Below are positions 1 through 6,870 of a stretch of 36,318 bases of DNA, in pieces. The notes under the pieces were generated by a model. That model saw nothing but the letters and a program-made list of their open reading frames with translations, was not told where the DNA came from and did no database searches. How positions within the stretch are numbered: position 1 is the stretch's first letter; every line of letters starts with the position of its first letter. The DNA comes from Alistipes sp. UBA928. GTDB taxonomy: Bacteria > Bacteroidota > Bacteroidia > Bacteroidales > Rikenellaceae. A program made the translations under genes and the position numbers. The stretch covers positions 1 to 36,318 of the forward strand of contig DBDQ01000042.1 in the NCBI GenBank assembly GCA_002293665.1. The letters run 5' to 3'.

Positions 1-2
1 CG

Positions 3-473
3 GCGGCATACACTCCAGCTCTCGCCCCCGAAGACGGCGAGAAGATCGAGACGCTGACCGCAAAGCTCGACCGCGTGGACGAGAGACTGAATCTACCGCT
101 CAAGCATCACCACACCCTCGACTTCATGTGGAACCGGGCGCTTATCTCGTTGGTGACGGCAGTCGGAGCATTGATCGCCTCGCTGTGGATCATCGACAAC
201 CAACGCAAAACCCTCGACGGGTTCCGCGACAACGACCTGAAATATCGTTATATCCAGATGCGCGGCGAGGCCGCACCGAAAGACATCGAGCGTCTGCGCG
301 ACGTGTTCGACTAGAACCGCAACCCCGACAGCATCCGCACCATCCGCCGCCGCGTAGAACAATACGAGCGGTTAGTGCATGAACAGGCCGAAAACGAAGC
401 AAAGGCAAGGCTGAACGCCTCTGAAGCCCAACGACTGCAAAATGCCGCCGAAACTGTCAAGGGTGGTAAATAA
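3..473 (+). pseudogene. Probable mobilisation-accessory membrane protein, 5'-truncated by window edge, interrupted by amber codon
   Basis: The reading frame is open from the window edge, so the true start lies upstream. It runs to a TAG at 312-314 and then stays open for 52 more codons to a TAA at 471-473. The part before the TAG has a hydrophilic N-terminal stretch, one membrane segment (around RALISLVTAVGALIASLWII) and a charged tail. The part after the TAG is a highly charged, helix-prone stretch (RTIRRRVEQYERLVHEQAEN) that looks like the natural continuation of the same protein. From memory, proteins with this layout sit next to relaxase genes in mobilisable elements of Bacteroidetes; I cannot confirm that here. 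Amber recoding is unlikely, because other genes in the window (pdxJ and the distal skp-like gene) use TAG as a normal stop. A nonsense mutation or a sequencing error is the simplest reading. Confidence 0.5.
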
Positions 474-590
474 TACTCAGATTAAATAACACATTTGTTC
501 AAAGCATTATTTTTTTGCGCCATCTGCATTTTTTTGTTTCATAATTTGGAGAGTTAAGATATTTTTCCCACCTTGCGACCATTGTTAACG

Positions 591-624
591 ATTGCCAAAA
601 TCAATGTGACGATTCTTTATTTTG
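591..624 (+). promoter_or_regulatory. Tentative promoter of the RiPP precursor gene
   Basis: A TTATTTTG at 617-624 resembles the Bacteroidetes -7 box TAnnTTTG. An ATTG at 591-594 could be the -33 element, but the 22-nt spacing is slightly long. Transcription would start near 631 and leave an AT-rich leader of about 60 nt without a clear Shine-Dalgarno sequence, as is common in this phylum. The rest of the 474-693 gap is AT-rich and shows no gene. Confidence 0.3.
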
Positions 625-693
625 TTTTTTTATGAATCGCCCAAAATAGGCCTGACAATCATATAGAATATCTCAAATTAAAATTTTATTATC

Positions 694-846
694 ATGAAAA
701 AACTTGCTAAAGTCAACACAGAGGAATTGGGAAAACGGAAGATGGCGGCTTTAAGTGGGGGTGGATCCTGTCCGACAGCCTCCTGTCCCGGTCTTAGCAA
801 CAGAGCTGTAAATCAAGGAATGATGACCGCTGGTTATGGTGGATGA
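694..846 (+). CDS. RiPP precursor peptide, GG-Bacteroidales family
   Basis: This 50-residue peptide was read directly from the sequence. It begins MKKLAKVNTEELGKRKM, a Lys-rich leader, and is followed by AALSGGG. The core starts SCPTASCPG and ends in AGYGG. The layout of a short KKL-type leader, a Gly-Gly(-Gly) cleavage motif and a Cys-containing core matches the natural-product precursors of the GG-Bacteroidales system (TIGR04149 type, as I recall it). The two enzymes encoded just downstream are the expected maturase and its pseudo-enzyme partner, which strongly supports the call. Cleavage after Gly23 or Gly24 would release a core of about 26-27 residues. Cys26 and Cys31 sit in a repeated SCP motif and, with the Tyr-Gly-Gly end, are the obvious candidates for modification. 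No transporter with a peptidase C39 domain is visible in the window to export it. Confidence 0.8.
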   Translation: MKKLAKVNTEELGKRKMAALSGGGSCPTASCPGLSNRAVNQGMMTAGYGG

Positions 847-942
847 TTAATCAGATTTTGATTGATATACGCACACTGCCTTGGTAATTCGTTTGCGGTT
901 TTAGATAGAGTACCAGATTAATTAAAATTACCTTGTGAGTTA

Positions 943-980
943 TACATGGACGACTGAAACTAATTTCGGTCGTCCGTGTA
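943..980 (+). promoter_or_regulatory. Intercistronic RNA hairpin between precursor and maturase
   Basis: TACATGGACGACTGAAA (943-959) pairs with TTTCGGTCGTCCGTGTA (964-980) over 17 bp around the 4-nt loop CTAA. The only non-Watson-Crick pairs are two U-G wobbles (947/976 and 955/968). These pair in plus-strand RNA but would be A-C mismatches in the opposite transcript, so selection seems to act on the mRNA of this operon. No T-run follows, so it is not a classical intrinsic terminator. It lies 97 nt after the precursor stop and 18 nt before the maturase start. This suits a 3' stabiliser or attenuator that keeps precursor mRNA in excess over enzyme mRNA. Confidence 0.75.
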
Positions 981-998
981 TAGCGTAGTAAATTTATC

Positions 999-2426
999 AT
1001 GATAGAAACACTTATTCACACAACGAAGCATAACAATCTTTATATCTACGATGACCAAACTCGGTTGTCGATGTTGGTTCATCGGGAATTTGAAAAGGCG
1101 TATAATAAATCCATTGATGGAGCATCGTATTATTCTAAAAAGTACGCCTATTTAAAATCACACGGATTCTTTGCCCCACCTAAGACCGTTTCGTTAATAT
1201 CTTTAAGTGAGGAAACGGTAAGGCAAAGTACCATGCAAATATCAGCCATTATATTTGAAGTAACGGATGCATGTAACCTTCAATGCAAATATTGCGCATA
1301 CGGAGAATTATATGAGGGTTATGATTTGCGGAATCGTGGAAATATAGACATCGATAAGGCAAAAAAAACACTTAAGTATATTTATGATTTAGGGGCTCCT
1401 AAATTAAGAATCGGTTTCTATGGAGGTGAGCCTCTGCTCAACATGCATTTTATTAAGGATTTGGTATGTTATGTAAATGACTTAAACGCCGGGAAAGAGG
1501 TCGAAATTGAATATTCTTTGACCACAAATGGGACGACAGTGCATAAGTATATCGATTTCATAGTTGCTCATAAATTTTTATTGTTACTTAGTTTAGATGG
1601 AAACGAGAAAAATCACAGTTATAGAGTGTTTAAAAATAAACGGAATTCTTTTAAAAAAGTCGTTGAGAATATAGATATGATCAAACGGGATTATCCCGAA
1701 TATTTTACGACAAATGTAGGATTCACAACTGTTCTGCATGACAGGAATTCAGTAAAAGATATATATGAATTTATATATACGCGGTATAATAAAATACCGC
1801 AGATATCTGAATTGGCTTTGGACAATATTAAGCCAGAGAAAAGGGATGTCTTTATGAAGATATTTAACAATCGAACGGAAAGTGAGGCTGAATATAAAAA
1901 AGACGACTTTAATTTGCTACCGCAAGTAACCGAATACAGTGCTCTGTCGATTGAATCGGCGGATTTTTTTGATAAATATTCGATCAATTATTATGTTTCA
2001 AATCTAATGCATTTATTTAATTCAGAGGAAAAATATTATCCTTCCAGTACCTGTGTCCCGTTTTCAAAAGGTATCTTTTTGACCAATCGAAATAAACTTC
2101 TGTATTGCCAAAATATTGATTATAAATATTCCCCAGGATCGATAGGAAAAGATATTATGATCGATATCCCGGCAATTACGCGAAAGTATAACTATTATTA
2201 TGACAATTTAAAAAAAGTTTGCCAACATTGCTATGCCTACAAATACTGTGGCAGGTGTATGTTCGATTTTGAAAATCTTGACAAAGTAGACACTGAAGGT
2301 TTTGTTTGTGAGGGCTTTTATACTAAAGAGCGTTTTCAAAATAAATTGTCCCGGATTTTTTCTTTCCTCGAAAAATATCCAGTAGAACTTTCCCATAGAA
2401 CTGAAGATAAAGCCGCTCAGGTATGA
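999..2426 (+). CDS. Radical SAM/SPASM peptide maturase, GG-Bacteroidales type
   Basis: This 475-residue enzyme is predicted to modify the peptide encoded at 694-846. The radical SAM core carries a CX3CX2C cluster motif (Cys92, Cys96, Cys99 in DACNLQCKYCAY), which binds the [4Fe-4S] cluster that cleaves S-adenosylmethionine. It is followed by a glycine-rich GFYGGEPLLN strand that fits the SAM-binding region. The C-terminal SPASM-type region carries Cys352, Cys370, then CX2CX5CX2C (Cys408, 411, 417, 420) and Cys437, enough for auxiliary iron-sulfur clusters. The N-terminal 80 residues could contact the leader peptide. Architecture and neighbours fit the GG-Bacteroidales maturase family (TIGR04148 type, from memory). 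The gene is visibly AT-rich against its GC-rich surroundings, as expected for acquired DNA. It overlaps the next gene by ATGA. The chemistry on the peptide (thioether, epimerisation or other) cannot be read from sequence. Confidence 0.88.
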   Translation: MIETLIHTTKHNNLYIYDDQTRLSMLVHREFEKAYNKSIDGASYYSKKYAYLKSHGFFAPPKTVSLISLSEETVRQSTMQISAIIFEVTDACNLQCKYCAYGELYEGYDLRNRGNIDIDKAKKTLKYIYDLGAPKLRIGFYGGEPLLNMHFIKDLVCYVNDLNAGKEVEIEYSLTTNGTTVHKYIDFIVAHKFLLLLSLDGNEKNHSYRVFKNKRNSFKKVVENIDMIKRDYPEYFTTNVGFTTVLHDRNSVKDIYEFIYTRYNKIPQISELALDNIKPEKRDVFMKIFNNRTESEAEYKKDDFNLLPQVTEYSALSIESADFFDKYSINYYVSNLMHLFNSEEKYYPSSTCVPFSKGIFLTNRNKLLYCQNIDYKYSPGSIGKDIMIDIPAITRKYNYYYDNLKKVCQHCYAYKYCGRCMFDFENLDKVDTEGFVCEGFYTKERFQNKLSRIFSFLEKYPVELSHRTEDKAAQV

Positions 2427-3592
2427 ATCCCAATAAAAACACAACCGAATACTGGTTTACAATTGATCCATACGTATATGTCTGCTTAACCGATACATGT
2501 ACATTATTGTATAATACTCTCGATGGTGTAACGATAGAATCCGATAAGGTGGAAGTCCTTGGGCTGATAAGAGAACTCCTAATTCAGGAAAAATTCGGGG
2601 TTATCTTGTTATCAGAAAAAAGATTTATGCAAAAAGACATCAATGATTTTATTAGGGAAATCCGAGAAAAATACATGGGGGATGTTATTGACGTCAAACT
2701 GTCAAATGGCAAACCAATTCAGTTGATGCCTTATTTCAATTATTCCTCAGATAAACTTGATGTCTACAAGAAACTTAATTCACCTCCGGAAAAAAACGCA
2801 TTGGAGAATCTTTTCGAAATATCCATTCATGTCGATGATTCCACCGACTTGACTAAATTGATTCCATTTTTGCAGGCATTTCCCGGTAATCTCTCTTATA
2901 ATATTATGGGGAATATCTGGGAGGTAAAAAATCATGATGAATTACTTTCTTTTTTAGATCAACTTGCTTCTCCTAAAACTGTTATATGCTCATATCTTTA
3001 TGTAACTCCCGAACAGCTATCTTGCGAGAGTAATTTTTTACACAGAATCATTGTTGATTTTCCGGTGGATATGCTTCGGTGGAACGAAATAATGCAAATA
3101 GTGGCTTCTCAAGCATCTCCGGTTGAATACGTTTTTAATATATCGTCCAAAGAAGAGTATTTCCAAGCAGAGCAACTTGCCGAACAGTTCCAAATAGAAA
3201 AATATCAAATGACTCCGGTATATAACGGAGATAATATTGAATTTTTCGAAGAGAATGTTTTTATAACAAAAGAAGATATCTTGTCTACTCCCATTTCCAT
3301 AAAGGATATTTTTTCCCGTCAAGCGATGAATATGCATGACTTTGGGAAGATCAATATTATGCCTAATGGCGATGCTTATGCTAATGTAAACCATCCTGCC
3401 TTGGGTAATGTTTACAAGCAGAGTCTCGCCGAAATAGTTGGCAAAGAGATGACAGAAGGGCAATCTTGGTTTCGTATACGTAATCAGGAACCATGCAATG
3501 GTTGTATATACCAATGGCTTTGTCCATCTCCTTCCGATTATGAAATAGTCATCGGGCGTCCGAACCTTTGTCATGTAAAACGAGATAAATAA
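2423..3592 (+). CDS. Pseudo-radical-SAM protein, GG-Bacteroidales system
   Basis: This 389-residue protein is translationally coupled to the maturase by a 4-bp ATGA overlap. It has no CX3CX2C radical SAM motif near its N-terminus; the corresponding area has only a scattered CLTDTC. It keeps a SPASM-like cysteine tail, CX2CX5C (Cys358, 361, 367) plus Cys383, in the context CNGCIYQWLCPSPSDYE. This combination is the hallmark of the pseudo-rSAM partner of the GG-Bacteroidales system (TIGR04150 type, from memory). The likely role is to help the active maturase bind or position the precursor, perhaps as a heterodimer, without its own SAM cleavage; this is inferred. The gene is AT-rich like its partner, which supports transfer of the cassette as a unit. 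Confidence 0.85.
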   Translation: MNPNKNTTEYWFTIDPYVYVCLTDTCTLLYNTLDGVTIESDKVEVLGLIRELLIQEKFGVILLSEKRFMQKDINDFIREIREKYMGDVIDVKLSNGKPIQLMPYFNYSSDKLDVYKKLNSPPEKNALENLFEISIHVDDSTDLTKLIPFLQAFPGNLSYNIMGNIWEVKNHDELLSFLDQLASPKTVICSYLYVTPEQLSCESNFLHRIIVDFPVDMLRWNEIMQIVASQASPVEYVFNISSKEEYFQAEQLAEQFQIEKYQMTPVYNGDNIEFFEENVFITKEDILSTPISIKDIFSRQAMNMHDFGKINIMPNGDAYANVNHPALGNVYKQSLAEIVGKEMTEGQSWFRIRNQEPCNGCIYQWLCPSPSDYEIVIGRPNLCHVKRDK

Positions 3593-3614
3593 TTATTGTA
3601 AATATTGAAAACCG

Positions 3615-4808
3615 ATGAGACATCTATTTCTTTTTCTAACAAGTTGTATTTTTGCGCTCTGCTTTGTGGGTTGCGGTGGCATGGCTTCCGACGAAAGACT
3701 AACCGTTTTGAACCTCGAAGCGGCAATCGACAATCCGCGCGAGTTCGACATCTCCGAGATTGCACGGAACATTGAGTATATTCCTCTCGATGAAAGTGTT
3801 CCCGTCGGCGAAATCGCTATTTTAGGAGGGCTAAAACCTGCCGACGGCGGGTTCTACATCATTGATGCCGGGCAGATTTCGCCCATTCAGTACTTTGACC
3901 AGACAGGAAAGTTTGTCTCCACAATAGGCCGTATAGGTCGAGGCCCCGGCGAGACAACTTTTGTGCAAGGGATTGCTCCCAATTTTGCCACTGACGAGGT
4001 CTACATTGACGGAGTGACGGATATTGTGGGACTCGACGGGACGGGCAGAGAAATTGCCCGTATGAAACCCGATATTAATTGGGGAATGGTGTGGTACGAG
4101 GATCGGTTGCTAACACTACCGGTTCCGTCTCTTTTTGACGAAAACGCATATTCGGGTGACAATATTCCGTTTATCGATATGTTTGACCGAGATTTGAAGC
4201 CCGTCGGAAGCATTAGTGGTTCAAATGTGGGGCCATTTATTGGTCTTCCAACAAGCCCTCAAGGGGAAGACTATGTTGCTGCAACCGATCCGCCCGTCTT
4301 GTCAGATAATGGCGATAGACTTCTCGTAAAGCAGGGCAGGGGCGACACACTCTATCATTACAGTGCTGGAACAATCTCTCCAGTATATCGTTTGAATTTG
4401 GGTAGGTACGCTCCTACAGCAGAAATGTTTGGACTAAACCCTGTCGTGCAATGGGGTGAACGAAACTTTACCGTGGATAACGTGTGGGAGGGCGATCGGT
4501 ATCTCATCGTATCAGCTACCAACCTTCGACAGATGCAACAGCCCAGACGCCTTGTTTTTGACCGTCGAGATCTCTCTGCCGACGGATTTTCGGCCACAGG
4601 CGGTGCCGAAATCAAACCGGGATTGTTCGCAGGCGGGATCGTCTTCACTCCCGCCTATATTCGAGACAATCAATTAGTGGGTTACATGCAGGCACTTGAC
4701 ATTGTAGATAACGAGGATGGCATCACCGACCCAAAACTAAAAGAGATTGCTACCACTATTAAAGAAGACAGTAATCCTGTTATAGTCGTTGTAGCGTTGA
4801 AAAAATAG
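3615..4808 (+). CDS. Lipoprotein with 6-bladed beta-propeller fold
   Basis: This 397-residue protein starts with a signal peptide ending in a lipobox (CFVGC, lipidated Cys20), so it is probably anchored in the outer or inner membrane. The mature part opens with NLEAAIDNPREFDISEIARN, IEYIPLDES and GLKPADGGFYIIDAG, the typical entry of Bacteroidales 6-bladed beta-propeller proteins (DUF5128/NHL-like). It continues with blade-like repeats such as GKFVSTIGRIGRGPGET. Such propellers often bind ligands or peptides rather than catalyse reactions. It lies 22 bp after the pseudo-rSAM gene on the same strand, so it is likely co-transcribed and may act in handling or sensing the mature peptide; this is inferred from context. 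Its base composition is intermediate between the AT-rich enzymes and the GC-rich chromosome, so it may have joined the cassette separately. Confidence 0.75.
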   Translation: MRHLFLFLTSCIFALCFVGCGGMASDERLTVLNLEAAIDNPREFDISEIARNIEYIPLDESVPVGEIAILGGLKPADGGFYIIDAGQISPIQYFDQTGKFVSTIGRIGRGPGETTFVQGIAPNFATDEVYIDGVTDIVGLDGTGREIARMKPDINWGMVWYEDRLLTLPVPSLFDENAYSGDNIPFIDMFDRDLKPVGSISGSNVGPFIGLPTSPQGEDYVAATDPPVLSDNGDRLLVKQGRGDTLYHYSAGTISPVYRLNLGRYAPTAEMFGLNPVVQWGERNFTVDNVWEGDRYLIVSATNLRQMQQPRRLVFDRRDLSADGFSATGGAEIKPGLFAGGIVFTPAYIRDNQLVGYMQALDIVDNEDGITDPKLKEIATTIKEDSNPVIVVVALKK

Positions 4809-5100
4809 GGTAATGTGGGAGATTGTGTCGTTTAAGAGATGTTATTGGATTTACCCGAAATCATTTTATCTTATCAGTTTCGCATCTATGTTTTTTTAAA
4901 GGGGCAGTTTTAGCGGGTTTTCCAGCAATGTACTAAGTTGTGGGCTTTTTGCAGATTCCGAAATTAGTTTTAACTTTGTACTCAAAGGAATAGCCAAAGG
5001 CAAACCAATGCAAAACAGCGTAGTTTTTTGGTGACTTTTGCGAGACTATCATCTTTTCGGCAATACCTAAATTCTTGATTATAAGCCACTTAATCGACCG
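4809..5100. other. Non-coding end of the island
   Basis: There is no convincing gene, promoter or repeat in this AT-rich stretch between the propeller lipoprotein and the tRNA remnant. A 63-codon minus-strand frame across it begins MWYHSESNRS, which is simply the reverse translation of a tRNA T-arm. This is the expected place for degenerate end-of-element sequence. Confidence 0.5.
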
Positions 5101-5123
5101 GTTCGATTCCGAGTGGTACCACA
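5101..5123 (+). repeat. Duplicated 3' end of a tRNA gene, probable attachment-site remnant (attR)
   Basis: The sequence GTTCGATTCCGAGTGGTACC, followed by ACA, reads as a tRNA T-loop (TTCGATT, 5102-5108), the 3' T-stem strand CCGAG, the acceptor strand TGGTACC and discriminator A. No tRNA body precedes it. The nucleotides upstream fail to complete the T-stem (ACCGG instead of the needed CTCGG), so the match to a tRNA begins at the T-loop. This is the classic footprint of a tyrosine-recombinase element that integrates in a tRNA 3' end. The intact tRNA, predicted to begin GGTACCA, would lie at the other end of the element, left of the window. Confidence 0.7.
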
Positions 5124-5156
5124 AAAAAACGACTTGCTATAGCAAGTCGCTTTTTT
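5123..5156. terminator. Bidirectional intrinsic terminator
   Basis: An 8-bp perfect stem CGACTTGC/GCAAGTCG (5130-5137 with 5142-5149) with loop TATA is flanked by seven A (5123-5129) and six T (5151-5156). It works in both directions. On the plus strand it directly follows the tRNA remnant, as expected for the original tRNA terminator. On the minus strand it lies 86 bp beyond the last gene of the glycan operon and can end that transcript. Confidence 0.85.
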
Positions 5157-5241
5157 CTTCGGGGATTTTGGGCGCGATTTGACAGGGGGGACTTGAGTTG
5201 GTTGTTCCGGCTCAATGAAAAAACCGGGTAGAACCGCGTAG

Positions 5242-6870
5242 TTATATGACGAAACTGTTCTCGCCGGGGGTCACCTGAAACTCTTTTTCGATCTCTCCGC
5301 GCCTGAGCACAAGCGTGAAAGCGATGTCGGAGACGACGGTTATACGTGCCTGCTGCGAAGCCGATCCGCGCCTTTCGGCGATCATCCGCAGCATGGCGTC
5401 GGGTCCGAAAGCGTAATTTTCGACCCCGTGTCTCTCTACGTTGCGCACATCCCACTCGATGCGTTTCTGCAAAAAGTCGGATTGTATCCCAAGCACATAT
5501 TCGAGCAGCAGTGATATGGGAGCGAGCCCCGTCCACCCGACAAACTCGCCGCGCGCCAGAAAGCCCTCCTCGCTGCGTTCGGGGGAGTAATATTCATAAA
5601 AAGTTCCCTTCCTGCGGTACACGTCGAGAACCTGTCCGTAGAATGCCGAGGCTATTCGATGAGCTTCGTCGCGATACCCTTTTTTGCGCAACCCGTCCAC
5701 CACCATGTAGTTTGCCGGGGCCCACACTCCGCCCTGCCAGTAGCGGCCGTTGTCTCTGTATTTGGGATTGTCGGCGCTCAGCGATGGCACCGGGCACGGG
5801 CGGTCGAATGTGTTGCCGTCGCGCAGCCAGGCCGTCAGCGAGTTATTCTGCCCGCCGTCGAGCACATCGGTGTGCAGCGCCCAGAAAGCGCTTATACCCT
5901 TGGTGGGACAGAGCGAGCCGTCGCGGTACCGGTCGTAGAGGAAACCGCTCGCGGGATCCCACATATTTTTGCGCACGTAGTCGCCCAGCATTTTTGCCTC
6001 GTCCTCGAAATCCTCTATCTCCTGCCAGCGCTCTGTCAGAAATCCCATCTCGAGCAGCAGGTTGTCGACGAATATCTGTTGCAGGTTGGCGTCGAGCCAC
6101 ACCATGTGCCCGTGACTGTATATTGGGTTGTACTCCGACGGCACCCGCGGCATGTTGTCCATCCCGCTTCCCCAGCCGCTTGTCCAGTATGTGCCGTCGC
6201 GCCACGTCCGGTTGAGTTTCAGCCACCGGTTGTAAGCGCACAGAGCCGGGAAGACCCTGTGGAGCCGTTCAAGGTCGCCCGTGTGCCTGAAATAGACCAT
6301 CTCGCTCCACGGCAGCAGGTTGGGGCCGGTGCTCACGGGGTCGTAGCGTTCGAAACAGTCCCATCCGTCGGCCATGATCTCGCGGCAGATAAACCCGTCG
6401 GGATGTTGGCGGGAATAGAAATTGTCGAGAGTCTGTTGGAACGGGAAGGCCCTGAAAGCGTACCTGGCGAACATCGTGATAAATGCCGAGTCCCACATGA
6501 AGATATTACCGTTATAGGCCGTGTCGATATAGGTTGAGACGAATCCCGATCCCGTACGCGGATGGCAGATGTTACGGAAGGCTATCTCCCATGCGCGCCA
6601 ATACATGGCGATCTCGTCGGGATGCCCGTCCCACACGGGCGAAGGGATAAGATTTTTCACCTCGTCCAACTGCGGAACGGGTGTTTCGACGGGTACGGCG
6701 CCGCGAAAACCGTTGTCGGTCACCAGAGGCTCCCTGACGTAGGTGTTTTTGTAGGGAAGGCGATACCCTGCCGGATTTTGGACAGGATTTTGGGCCGTGC
6801 CCGCGACGGGAGCCGAAAGCGCTGCGGCGAAAAGTGCGGCCGCAAAGAGGTGTGACAGTTCTGTCTTCAT
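5242..6870 (-). CDS. Trehalase/MGH1-like (alpha/alpha)6-barrel glycoside hydrolase
   Basis: This 542-residue protein starts with a Sec signal peptide (to about AGTAQ), so it is likely periplasmic. The body has the repeated aromatic helices of (alpha/alpha)6-barrel glycosidases related to GH63/GH37: NIFMWDSAFITMFARYAF, WTSGWGSGMDNMPR, GRYWQGGVWAPANYMVVDGL and GWTGLAPISLLLEY. Proteins of this type are annotated as trehalase-like or mannosylglycerate-hydrolase-like; known members cleave alpha-glucosides or alpha-mannosides. A small beta-rich C-terminal domain follows. It is the last gene of the operon and overlaps the phosphatase gene upstream by 4 bp (ATGA). Substrate specificity cannot be assigned. 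Given the GH92 neighbour, an alpha-linked sugar exposed after demannosylation is a reasonable guess. Confidence 0.75.
   Translation of the reverse strand: MKTELSHLFAAALFAAALSAPVAGTAQNPVQNPAGYRLPYKNTYVREPLVTDNGFRGAVPVETPVPQLDEVKNLIPSPVWDGHPDEIAMYWRAWEIAFRNICHPRTGSGFVSTYIDTAYNGNIFMWDSAFITMFARYAFRAFPFQQTLDNFYSRQHPDGFICREIMADGWDCFERYDPVSTGPNLLPWSEMVYFRHTGDLERLHRVFPALCAYNRWLKLNRTWRDGTYWTSGWGSGMDNMPRVPSEYNPIYSHGHMVWLDANLQQIFVDNLLLEMGFLTERWQEIEDFEDEAKMLGDYVRKNMWDPASGFLYDRYRDGSLCPTKGISAFWALHTDVLDGGQNNSLTAWLRDGNTFDRPCPVPSLSADNPKYRDNGRYWQGGVWAPANYMVVDGLRKKGYRDEAHRIASAFYGQVLDVYRRKGTFYEYYSPERSEEGFLARGEFVGWTGLAPISLLLEYVLGIQSDFLQKRIEWDVRNVERHGVENYAFGPDAMLRMIAERRGSASQQARITVVSDIAFTLVLRRGEIEKEFQVTPGENSFVI

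Noticed and set aside
3..473. Amber stop-codon recoding in the island
   Set aside because: Only one in-frame TAG was seen, the RiPP genes read without internal TAG, and chromosomal genes such as pdxJ end in TAG.
847..942. Second precursor gene between the first precursor and the hairpin
   Set aside because: No ATG-initiated frame with a leader-like or GG-containing sequence is present.
4933..5124. 63-codon minus-strand frame beginning MWYHSESNRS
   Set aside because: The start is the reverse translation of the tRNA T-arm remnant, a well-known false ORF signature.
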